Positions 51,237 through 62,420 of a stretch of DNA of 64,000 nucleotides are shown in pieces. The position numbers were made by a program, and so were the translations under genes. The notes under the pieces are model-generated. The model had not been told where the DNA came from. It searched no databases and saw nothing but the letters and a program-made list of their open reading frames with translations. Source of the stretch: Cokeromyces recurvatus (taxonomy: Eukaryota > Mucoromycota > Mucoromycetes > Mucorales > Mucoraceae); NCBI RefSeq assembly GCF_025118155.1, contig NW_026251410.1, positions 342,945-406,944 of the forward strand, given 5' to 3'. Within the stretch, counting starts at the first letter, position 1. Each line of letters begins with the position of its first letter.

Positions 51237-53297
51237 TCACTTTAAAGTAACCAAAGGGGACCTCGTCCAACTACGCTGTTCGCTTTCAGCAGACACAATA
51301 TTTTCCCTTGCTTTATCTACTTGATTGCAAACGAGTTGTTTCAGTTGCAGTAAGGAGGGTATAGTTGGAAGGGTAGATGTCAAGTCATATATGCTTCGAG
51401 GAAGGTAAAATGAACGTATCTTAACCATTAAATAGACCAAAGGAGCAACCAGTTCCATTCTATAAATGTCATAATCAAAACCTACTCTTAAAGAGTTAGT
51501 TATTTGCTCTTTGCAATACTTTGATCATAACTTTACCTTGTCCAATAACTCCATAAACCACAGGCTTATTGATCTTGTTGGCTATCATACGATTAATCAT
51601 AATCTGTAACTCCAAAGAAATCTTGAACAAATCCTCTTTGACAACAGACTTCGGACACTTGACTTCAAATACTAAAAAATCGAATATATCAAAGCCAATT
51701 TTGGCACTGTACTTAACATCAGGCTTCAAATCATTGTTTCCTATTAAGTTTGTGAAATGACTATATAACGCAGATAGTTATGAGTTTGCATTTACTCGTA
51801 TCATAAATATTGTAGTACTTACCCATCTCTAATCATAGTACCACCAGTAGGAAATATAACATTTAAAAAAGGATCCAAAGCTCTTCCAATAAAAAGTGAT
51901 TCATCTTTTGAATGCACGTTTTCAGCATAATCATAACTATTAAGCCTATGAAAGAGAGATTTGTTTTAGTGCTATTGAATAGAAATTGGAAAAGTTAGAT
52001 ATTTACAAATTATACATAATTTTTGCTACCGGATTATTATTATCCTTTATCAAGTGTTGCAATGCTGTATTCATTGCATTCTCTTTATCATTAACATTGA
52101 GATTCTATTAGATATATCAAACTAATTAGTAAAAATAATGTCGTACTTTTTTTTTTATCTACACGTACTTGACTGATGTTAATAATAGCATCTATATCTT
52201 CTTTCATCAATACAGGATATGCTTCATTCAGCCCAAATTGTACAAAAAAATCATTTTGGACGTGAATGACAGAGTTTATTGGATCATGTTCAACTAAGTA
52301 AACATGATTTATTACTATTTTTTTAATAACAGGCAGTTTTTCAAACACCAACTCTTGTCGCAAGCATTCATTTCTAAAATTGAAGCAGACTTTACTAAAG
52401 TTTTCCTCTTTGAAAAAAAAAAAAAACTATAACTAACAGTATAAATAAAGTATCGCAAATTATTTTTAATGCCAATTTACTTACATAAAACATCATTATA
52501 TCAAAGTCTACTTCAGTGGATTCAGTATTAATCGTGTACAATGAAGATTCCAATTCTTGTGAAGAAACAAACTGTTCTTCTGATGATATCATGCTAAATA
52601 AATACTACTTCATCAATGCTACAAGTTATTTAAGTTTATAGGGACAATCGAAAGATTACCTTGTTTCCGAATACTTTTGCTTTTTATTATTTGAATCTTC
52701 ACTGCTAGTATCGTCATTCTTTCTACAGATTTATTAAAAGTTAGCTCCAGTAATTAGGATATATAGGATGGAGGGTATATCACCTTTTAGCCTATGCAGA
52801 AATTAATGTCAGTAAAAATGATACATTTTAAAAACCAAACAAATAGTTACCTTTTTATGTATATGTGAATCTTCTTGTATTTTATTAATAGAGCTTGAAG
52901 CAATATCTGCTTCAAAATTCACACTTAAAAATAAAGATTGTTGTGTAAAATAGCATAGAATTAGTTTCGATCTGCATAAGAAGGGATAGGTATATGTACT
53001 TACGATGGTTGAAAAGAAGAGGATGAAGAAGCCTCAGGGTTTAATTTTAATAAGTACTCTCTTGTCATTCTCTAACAAATACATGTCAAGTTTAGTTCCT
53101 AATTGTAATAAAGTTGCTCAACTTACCATCCAGTCGTGCTTCCAGTTGTTTGCTGTACTGTTGTCATACCGTTCCAAATCATTTCGAATAGAATCAAAAA
53201 GCTGCTGGTATGAAGTGAAAGTTTTCTTACTTAATTTTGATTCTATAGCTTCTACTAAATCCCAATTCTTATGGTTAGTTTCTTGAAAATATGACAT
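51237..53297 (-). CDS. Unnamed fungal family protein with PD-(D/E)xK-like motif, 473 aa
   Basis: Exons in coding order: 53297-53127, 53071-53004, 52923-52851, 52791-52784, 52722-52660, 52593-52485, 52405-52169, 52104-52007, 51945-51823, 51760-51537, 51484-51237; total 1422 nt. Exon 4 is an 8-nt microexon that completes a basic stretch (KKAKRKNDD), a possible nuclear signal. The C-terminal half shows DESLFIGRALDPFL, GTMIRDGHFTN, then KIGFDIFDFLVFEVKCPKS: Asp, about eight residues, Glu-x-Lys. This spacing plus the following long helix (ISLELQIMINRMI) and strand (PVVYGVIGQ) fits the core of the PD-(D/E)xK nuclease-like superfamily. The last intron is 52 nt with a good CTAAC branch site and restores the frame into YDIYRMELVAP. 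All exons join in phase, so it appears intact. Function unknown. Confidence 0.7.
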
Positions 53298-53498
53298 GGT
53301 CTGGTGAAGTAGAAAATGAAGTTTTATGAAAGTCTTCAATTGCACTTTTATTTGTTACAATCGAAATATATTCAAACTCCATTACTAAAAAAAAAGGGGG
53401 ACAACTTTTTGAAATCTATTTGGTCATTTCATTGAAATTCAATTGGTCTTATTTTTTGATCATTTTATCAAAGGCAAATGTTGTTACTTTTTTATATA

Positions 53499-54042
53499 CC
53501 ATTATTTCGAGATTATTCTTCAAATGAGCATGAATATTTTTTATGAAGATGGTGCTGGTAATATCATTGATGAATAAGGCGAGCAAGCAACAACATATGT
53601 TGAAGAGAAGTCATTTTTTTTTTTGAAAAAATTATCAGATCTTTGAAAATACATTAAGAATAAGGATCTCCAATTTGAAACAATCAGTTCAGACGACACA
53701 GTCATGAAAGAGGCTATTCCAAAGAAAGAAAGACCTCTTGAGTATAACGTTTATACAATGGAAGACCGTAGATATTACTTTTATTTTTTGAAAGAAAAAC
53801 TCATGAAACCAGAAAGATGCTTGTAACAGAGTACTTATCAGTGACCTTCAAGGTTTCTGTAGGTATTCTGTTTCAAAATTTAGTGATTGTTTAGACCGTA
53901 AGCCCATTTAAAAGAAATAAATAATTTGGCGTACTTGATCAACCAACATTTGAACCAATTCTAAAATAATTTATGAGCCTAATTTTTTTTTATTTTTTTT
54001 ATTTTTATGCCTATTTTTTTCCAATAATTTCGGGAAATAGTG
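53499..54042 (+). mobile_element. Internally deleted cousin of the 47.8-kb Tc1/mariner
   Basis: The right end (CACTATTTCCCGAAATTATT on the minus strand, next to TA at 54043-54044) and left end (ATTATTTCGAGATTATTC) resemble the ends of the 47.8-kb element. Inside, MNIFYEDGAGNIIDE matches the transposase start (SFIHEDGKGNMLDD) and RVLISDLQGFCRYSVSKFSD matches its end (RILLSDLQGFCRCSAAKFED), directly joined with most of the catalytic domain lost. A non-autonomous remnant about 200 bp upstream of the neighbouring gene's start. Confidence 0.75.
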
Positions 54043-54518
54043 TATTATATTGAAATCAGGAAAATTGTTGTGAAATAAAAAACTCACCAGTCTCCTCACC
54101 ACTAATTTAATTATTATAAATATATGCCAGACTAAATGACCTTTTTCTTAGTCTTTAGACAAAAACATATCTTCTTTTTTATGTCGTTCAGATTGTGAAC
54201 AGTGTGTTATTTTTATTTTATTTTTTTTGTCTCATCAATATTTTTTTTTTAAGATCCGTAACAAATTAGCTCTTTCATTTCATATAATAATATTTGGGAA
54301 AATATTACGTAGGAGTTATTTACAATACACGTAATCAATTATTTTTTTTATTTAAAAATCTATTCTTTACATTTTTGTGGCTCTTTATCTATTCTGATAA
54401 CGATAAATCTCTAATTGTATTGAATAGGTAATTATCATATTTTATATTTTAAATAAAATTATCTGTTTTAATAACAATGAATCTCCAATTGTATTGAATA
54501 GGAATACGTTTATTTTGA

Positions 54519-54656
54519 GACTTTTTTAATTAGACATGATGTTCTCTGCTATTTAATCCACTGGCTATATGTATACAATCTGAATTCCAAACCTGGTACG
54601 GACTCGTCTTTCCTTTGTTTAAGCTACTAAAGAACACGGTTTTATCCTCTCTGGGC
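54519..54656 (+). repeat. Direct repeat, left copy
   Basis: Matches 55087-55224 at about 95% identity, same orientation, 568 bp apart (starts GACTTTTTTAATTAGACATG). The spacing and sharp borders resemble two LTRs or MITE copies around a short insert; no retroelement coding is seen between them. Confidence 0.75.
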
Positions 54657-55086
54657 TGCTACAATTCTGCATTTCTTGTACTTTTTAGGTTTTATAGTAA
54701 CTTTCGCGGGACTATGATTCAAAATCTACGCTCTGGGGTAGATTGCAGTGATGTTGAATAGAAGCAGTTTCTGCTTTCCATCGCTGTCTTTAAAGCCGCC
54801 TTCCTAGACTTTCATGTTCGATTGGAAGTCATGTGGAAAAGAATGTGTAGTTGCGTAGTCATTGATCTGAACTTGAGGATCTATAGTTCGTTTCGCGGGA
54901 CTATAGTTCTGGAGTTGCGTTTCGCGGCAGTTCCGAGATGGTTTAAGATACTTTGTCACCCAGAGATGGCTATAACTTTGTTGTTTCAGTCAGTCTTAGA
55001 ACTACTATGAAATTCGTGTTTGGTACTCAAATTCACATACTAAGTATTATTATTATTATTCTTATAATTATTTTGTAAAACTAACT

Positions 55087-55224
55087 GACTTTTTTAATTA
55101 GACATGGTGTTCTCTGCTATTTAATCCACTGGCTATATGTATACAATCTGAATTCCAAACCTGGTACGGACTCGTCTCTCCTATGTTTAAGCTACTAAAG
55201 AACACGGTTTTATTCTCTCTTGGG
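55087..55224 (+). repeat. Direct repeat, right copy
   Basis: Partner of 54519-54656; differences are a handful of substitutions such as ATGATG to ATGGTG. Confidence 0.75.
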
Positions 55225-56239
55225 TTACTATGAATAATATTTTCAACTACATCATAATCTTAAACAACTTGTCTATTTGAATGTGCAAAGTCAAGTTTAT
55301 CTGGAGTAAAACTCCCAGTTCAAGGATTATTGAAATCAACAAAGTACACCTTAGAAGTATTTTTATGACTTTGATCAAATGCTAAATAAACGCTCTATAT
55401 GAATATATAGCTATTTCTTTTTCATGAAACCAAATACACGTAAGCAAAAGTATTTTACTGAGTAACTACCTGATTTTTTCGATTGAAAATTATCTTAAAA
55501 GCAAAAAAAAAATCTTCCTCATGCATTAACTCTCTCGTAAAATTAATTATTGACAATAGCATGATTTGTTTCTTGTTTAAAACAAATATACTTAGTTAGC
55601 TAGTTGAAACCCGCGTATTGAATACTTGAATGAATAAAATAATGCATTCTATACATTATGCGATAAGTGCAGTTTAGTATGAATATCGGCATATGTTATG
55701 AGCGGTCTAAATAGTTTTATTACATTTAATGCGTTCACCAATAAATGAAGCATGTGAAAAAAGTGAAAGTTTAATATCTTAGTCACCAGTCAGCAGAGTC
55801 TTAAAAAAATATTGCCATTTGAGTATAACAATACTGCCATTTTGGTAAGACGAAATCACCAATTGGCGCTGGAGGCGCTGTAAATGCTACTTGGATAAAG
55901 TAAATAAAATTTCGTTGACTCACTAAATATTAAAAAGTACTTTTTTTTTTGTATTTGGTAGAAGATGAGGTTGCTTGTAATAATGTGGGAATCTAGCATC
56001 CAACCTTAGTTTGTTGCTGGTAACGGACCTTATGACTGTGCCCCTAGTGAAATTATAGTTAGTGATCTGATGGATACATGTTTGACACTATAAAAGTAGC
56101 GCAATTACTGCAAGACACTTCTTGGAATATTATCTTAATTATGAGCTTATATGAAGATCAAAAAATTTACAAATTGTCCATCAAAGTTAAAGGCTCATAA
56201 AGGCTCTTCCATAACTATTCTGCCCAGAATTGGAATTTT

Positions 56240-57900
56240 TTGAACTACTATAACGCCACTCATAACAATTGGAATAAATTTAAAAAATACGATAATATAA
56301 AAACCAACTTTAAGGATAATCTTAATTGGATAGTACAGTTACCAAATATTCCAGACAACATAAAAGCATTTGTTACAAAATTTAATGACGATATTCCTGC
56401 TAAGAATGAAATAAAAGATCTTGTAGCTAATGCGGCACAAAAAAGAAAAACCTCCCATCATCAACATGTTGTCATAACTGGGAATGTGGGGACAATAGGT
56501 GATATAATTAATGGTGATAACGGCTATTCTGGTAAAAGAAAAGAAATTGAGAAAGATGTGAAACCAGATAGAGTAGACGAGGATAATGACAATTTTACAG
56601 CAACAGGAGACTTGAAGTATTTTGTTAAATTTTTGATGGAAGAAGAAAACGATTACCATCCATATAGCTTAGAAGCGCATGGAGTTGTTAGGTGCAGTGA
56701 AGGTGTCTCACCACGACCCCATTTGAATAGAGTATCATATAATGAATACTGTAAAAACCACTAAAGTAAAAAATTTCTAATACCCTCAGAATGTGTACCA
56801 TATATTGATGATGTAGTCGATAGAGATGATATTATCCTGTTTAGAAGACAGATAAGAAAGATACCTAATGACTGTAGAGATAATGAAGAAATTTACAACT
56901 TCCTTAAAAGTCTATTTATTGCATCGTATGAATAAACTATAACACTTAAATTTTGGTTATTGACTAGTATATAATCATATTTAATCTTCAATACTATACA
57001 TCTAAACAAGATATTTACAATGGTGAACCAACATTCAGCAGTTTATTTATATATTCTTGTCTAATCGCAGTTACAAGAGGTGTGACTTTAAATGATTGCT
57101 TGGCCAATTTCAAGCCTGGAGAAGCACACTTAGAATCAATGAGTAGACAGCTTAACGCTTTAGACTCGCGAAATAATGATAAAGGCGAGTACAAAGCTGA
57201 TGGTATTATCAAACTTTATAGAATGAAAAAAATAGAGCTGTTACTGTTGGAATCATCAGGGTCATTAAATAATAAAGCAAAAAGCAAGATAAACTATGAC
57301 CATCATAATGGCATTTACGGCAGTTTAACAATGTTGAAAACAGTAGCTGATATTTTTTGCTTTGCCTCGATTGAATGTTTCAAAGTCTTTAAAATTTACT
57401 TTTTACAGGCTGAAGGTAACGTTAATGATATATTAATTATGTTTACAAAACTAAGTCTACTATTTTGAAAAGGAATGTCGTTGCACCTTTGGAGTATCCA
57501 CTTTACAGAAGAAGGATATTATGAGCTATGAAGAGAAGAAAATTTAGAAATATTACGGACTTTTGATGACAAACATGATCACCTTCCTAATTTAATACAG
57601 TTTTGGTGGAGAGTAAAGGTTTGAAGCATACATTTTCCATATTAGTTATGTTTATTAACATTTATTTATAATTAGGCTTTAGTAACTGAATCAGTAAAAG
57701 TTATTTCAAAATTGAGTGAAGAGCACATTGTTATAGAACAAACTCTGGATATAAGCATAAGTAATATTATAAAAGTTGAATTACATAATAAAGGATAAAC
57801 TAGAAGCCTGGATATAAAATAAAACATTGTATATAACGTTCTGTAAATAATATCAAACTTATTGACATTTAATCGTCTAGACGGGTCAATTATAAGGCAT
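56240..57900 (+). pseudogene. Decayed member of an expanded fungal family
   Basis: Several protein-like pieces in order: NWIVQLPNIPDNIKAFVTKF and a Gly/Asn-rich segment (56240-56764), FLIPSECVPYIDDVVDRDDI (about 56787-56935), TRGVTLNDCLANFKPGEAHL with KADGIIKLYRMKKIELLLLE and YGSLTMLKTVADIFCFASIE (57010-57468), and a last piece VIEQTLDISISNIIK (57680-57800). The ELLLLE...G and TMLKTVADIF segments are typical of an unannotated Mucoralean family. Stops between pieces (57466 and several after it) cannot be removed by plausible introns, so it is probably dead, though some gaps could be introns. Confidence 0.55.
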
Positions 57901-58477
57901 ACTATAAGTTCTAGATATTTAATTTTATTAGTGTCTGTATTTGAGTCAAAAAGGTAATTATAATTGCCAGTCCTTAAATTTTGATAACATATTTTTTAAT
58001 AAAAAATACTACCTGCTTATTTTAAAAAGTTCCCTTAATTTTTTATATTTGTTAATAAAAAAAAAACTGCTTCTATTGTTTTTTATCTACTTAAAAAAAA
58101 AAGGCTCTTAAATACTTGTATTTGCATTCATTTCTATATTGTTTATAATTTACTAATATCTATTTATTCTTATAAGTAAAAAAATCTTACGTATGGCTAT
58201 TTACTTTTCTTTTTAACTGAAAAAAAATTTCATCCTCATCCTCAGTAGATTTTGTTTTATCCTTGTCCTCATCCCTTCTAAACTTAACATATTAAAATAA
58301 AAAAAAAATAGAAAAAAAAAAAGACTTCAACCATCTATTGATTATTATTCTATATTCTTTTTCAATAATATGCAGATCAATAGATCCTTTTTTTTTCTTT
58401 TTAAAAAAAACACATAATATAAAAGTACTATTGAATCCAATTATAGTTATAATAAATAGAATTTTTAGGGTTCACAA
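57901..58477. other. Intergenic, nothing recognised
   Basis: AT-rich with many A and T runs; no coding frame. It is the 3' side of the Helitron-type relic. Confidence 0.5.
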
Positions 58478-60970
58478 TTACAATTGTCGGAAAAAGTCTA
58501 CAATGTTTTGATCAAAACCACATATCATGCGATTTAACAATTGAGTTGATGTGAAATAAAGTTGATTTCCCCAACGAACTCTGGAACAAGCTACATACAA
58601 TTGACCGTTGAATTTCATGGGACGAAGTAAACTGATGGCGATTCCAATGTCTACAGTTAGGCTTTGAACTTTATGAGTGGTGGCTGCAAAAGCAACCATC
58701 AAAGGAAATTGACTTCAACAATAGCTTGTACGGTGTATTTCTCTTGTAACATGATGGATTATACGTACTTGGCGATCTTTTAATCGTTGTATAGAAGCAG
58801 TATCTTCTTCAATCTGATAGATATTACATTATGTGCCATTTACCCAACCTTGTTCAACATCCAAATCTTCTGTCAGTAATACAGATACGCCTTCCTTAAT
58901 ATGTAAGGCCTTTTCTAAGCGGGTTTCAGATAATACATCTGCTGATCAGATATCATCGCTTTCCAAAACTACGAGCTCACCTAGCCAGACTGCGACTCTA
59001 TCTTTATAGTATCTATCTACTTCTACATTACTATCATATAAACGTAATGCATTATCAGGTACATCACTGTCCAAATATTTTTGGTCGTGAATATATTTCA
59101 CGACAAATCCATTTTCACTATCAAAATCATTCACTCGCAAAAATGATAAAAATTTTAAAAAATCGGTATTCTCCGTATTTTGTCTTTGGGGAGTTCTTAA
59201 AACAAAAGTATTACTTATCTTTAAAGGCATCCAATCCTTAAACATTTTCGAATTACTCTCGATAGGAGGTAATTGAGCTAAATCATCAAAGAAAACAGTT
59301 TTAAATTATCTGAATGGTTCAGGATTCTCTGCAACAGCTTTTAATTCATCTGACATTCTTTCAAGCTCATTTACATTGATCATAGAGCATTCATCAATTA
59401 ATAATACTCACTTTAAATGCGATTTCATATAGTCTTCTATGCGAACAGGATTATATCCATCATAATGCATAGTTGAACCAAAGAATCGGTCAATCGTTTG
59501 ACCTCCTGCTGTACATGCTGCTATACCTGTAGGTGCTAATACAACTGGGTTATATCCCATTGTTCTGAATCTATAATAAAGTAAACGTAACAAAAAACTT
59601 TTTCCTGTTCCTGCTGCACCATAAACAACATCTATTCCAAGACTGTTACTTATTAATTCATAGATAGACCTCTGATCAACATTAGCCATCTCCAACATTC
59701 TTTCTAATAATTCTATATATTCTTCTTCATTTCTATTATCTCCAAAATTGCTTGTTGCGCGATTCATCATCATACTATGATCAATTCTATAAGTAAATAA
59801 ATGATTATATATGTATATAAAGTTAATCGCAAAAACTCTATTGTTATTGTTGTTATTTTTTTTTTTTTTTTTTTTTTTTTTTGCAGGCATTTATACCTTT
59901 TGATTTTTTCCAATTCTTGCTCAGTTATTTGGAAATCATTGTCTTCACAGATGTCAAAAAATACATCTCTCCAACTATCATTGTTATTTTGCTTTAATAT
60001 ATCCAACATATCTTCATTTGGAATTGGTTTATAAAAAAGTAATCTTTGATAAAAGAATGCTTCTTGATCACTTTGACTATATTCATGAGTTCTCCAAAAT
60101 GGTAACTTTCTCGATTGACTACGGGCTTCATATCGAATACCAAATGCATCTGTGCATGCTTTAGGGACATTTTTCATAATACGTTTATCAAAATACTCTT
60201 GTTCCCTTCTTCCCTTGTTTTGTCTATCAAGTCTAACAATTTATTCTTTTTCACCATCTACATTGAGTTCATCAGATGTATCATGCTCTTTTGCAGTCTT
60301 GTATAAAGTAAAATATTCTGGCATTGTTAAGCTACCAAGCTGATGATGTCTATTTAAATACTTTTGTACATGAGTGTTTGTGTAAATATTGGTGTCTGCA
60401 ACGTCTAAACGATCCAAATCTCTTCGTATTTGCCTTCTTTCATCTCTTCCAGACAACACAGTACATATATATACAACACTACGGCTACAGCGATGTTTAT
60501 TCCAGTCACATAAAAAATACGCTGCATCAACGACACTTACGATTCTATCTTTCATATGATCATGCATGTTTTCCATATTAAATTGTAAATTAACTCCAGA
60601 ATCGACTTTTGACAGATACTTTGCTAAATAATATAAAACGTCTTTGCCGCTATTTACTTGAATATCCATGGCAAATTTTGTCATCTTCAGTAAATATGGG
60701 TTATAATTATTGATGTAAGCATCTCTTATATGACACTTATATACTGTTCTATTCTTGCCATCAAAAAAAGTTGTGTTCAGAAAGTTCATGAGGAAAACCA
60801 AAACGGCAATAGATGCCACCTGCATTTCTTTTCTCTTGTGGACAATAGTTAATGCATTTATAGAATTGCTTATGAATTACCAAGTCATACAGTTTACGAT
60901 CATCATTTCTATCTGGTGTTATGATTGTAGTCGTCTTTATAACCAAGTTTATAGAAATAAGCCATCATTT
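58478..60970 (-). mobile_element. Helitron-type Rep/PIF1 helicase relic
   Basis: Leftward it reads as the later part of a Helitron-like protein: CINYCPQEKRNAGGIYCRFG, then CHIRDAYINNYNPYLLKMTK, DVLYYLAKYLSKVDSG, a linker, then a PIF1-type helicase with Walker A VYGAAGTGKSFLLRLLYYR, VLAPTGIAACTAGG, LLTEDLDVEQGWVNGT and the C-terminal MVAFAATTHKVQSLTV...YVACSRV. The HUH nicking motif would lie upstream of 60970 and is absent, so the 5' end is lost. Frames change near 60770, 60240, 59880, 59400 and 58945, with in-frame stops. It is inactive. Confidence 0.8.
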
Positions 60971-61159
60971 ATTATATAGTGAAGAGGTTATTCAAATAAA
61001 ACTAGTATATTATATTCCACAGCATAATATTCATTCTATATTCAGTTTTAATAATAGTCATTGTTAGAATGTTCGAGCAATAATAATAATTGTATACATA
61101 ATTCAAACAGGATTATGACTGGTGCATTCAATTACATAATTATCCATGAGTCATACATA

Positions 61160-62420
61160 CAGTGACTCACAAAAGTGTGGTAATGCTTTATGATTTTTGG
61201 CTTTCCTTAATGCACAACATAAATGAATAAAGATACATTAATAAAAGTATTTTTTTAATAGAAAATTGACAACATTTACATTATTTTTATGGCTTCTTAA
61301 CCCTCATTCAAATGCGTGAATGTTCATTTCGACAACAAATCATGTCATTTTATACGATTTAGCCATTTCGTTGTATAATATTTTTTTCTTTATCTATTTT
61401 TTTTTTAATTTTAATTTTAAATCATTTAATATCATTATTGAATTAACAAAAAGATTTACTTCTTATTTAATATCGTTTTTCTCTCAGATTCATTACTAAT
61501 CTGAACAACATTTGTGCATCATTCCCATTAACACATAGATCATTACATACATTAGAACGAGACCAATTCCTATGATAAAAAGATGAATATTTTAGAAAAA
61601 CTTAATGCTAAGGAATCTTATAGGGATATTTCTAAGGCAATGGGCATGTCAACTAGGACAATAGGCAGAATTGACAAAGAAAACCAAATTGAGATTAATG
61701 TAAAAGAAGGTAGACCAAAGAATATTAGCCCATTACTTGGAGGATTGATTGCGCGATCTTTTTATACTGGTCATTTTATCACTGCAGTGGACACTGTCCG
61801 GAACTTACGTGGTCAACGATATGATATTTTTAAGGGCCGTCAACTTTGTAAGAAAGCTGCAATCCTTCAACAAGACAATGATCCGAAGCATACATCCAAA
61901 TACACAACAAATTGGTTCAAGAAAAATAAAATAAATGTCCTTCAATGACCACGATACCCACCTGATTTAAATCCAATTGAAAACTTTTGGTTTTATTTGA
62001 AGTACAAGCTTGCTGCCTATGATAGGACACCAAAAAACATGGATGAGTTACGGGAGCGAGTTACTGATGTTTGGTACAATGAAGTTACAGCAGAACTATG
62101 CTTAAAACACAGAGAAAGCATGCCACGACGTGTAAAAGAAGTAATAAACATTGAAGGTACATTATTTATTTCATTTCTCAAAAAAAATATATATATATAT
62201 TTGCATAAAACTTATATATATGTAACTTTTGACATGATTTTTAAAGTAGAAACATCATATGTGCATATATGCTATGAGTATCATAAAAAAGAGGAGACTT
62301 CTGTCTTTCTGCTAGTATATGCTATATAGTACTTTACTTAATAAATAGACCATTTGTTATTGCGGATTTGCTTAAATTATCTAAAATTCTGGAACATTGC
62401 CACACTTTTGTGAGTTACTG
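61160..62420 (+). mobile_element. Tc1-like element with CAGT ends, internally deleted
   Basis: Ends CAGTGACTCACAAAAGTGTG (left) and its near complement (right, CACACTTTTGTGAGTTACTG) are flanked by TA on both sides. Inside, from 61583, the transposase has its N-terminal helix-turn-helix (NAKESYRDISKAMGMSTRTI, RPKNISP) but then jumps from RGQRYDIFKGRQ to AAILQQDNDPKHTS, losing the first catalytic Asp region. A TGA replaces Trp before PRYPPDLNPIENFW. It cannot encode an active enzyme. It is a different Tc1 lineage from the 14.6, 47.8 and 53.5-kb copies. Confidence 0.88.

Larger units (their letters stand above)
54043..56239. other. Gene-free region with LTR-like direct repeats
   Basis: Contains the pair of 138-bp repeats at 54519-54656 and 55087-55224, three copies of a TTTCGCGG word between 54702 and 54926, and AT-rich sequence without a supported frame. 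The final part may hold an unreadable 5' portion of the decayed gene that follows. Confidence 0.5.

Noticed and set aside
52395..52592. Apparent single-exon ORF with hydrophobic tail
   Set aside because: The hydrophobic end is intron read-through; the true exon of the 51.2-kb gene ends at 52485 with a GTAAGT donor.
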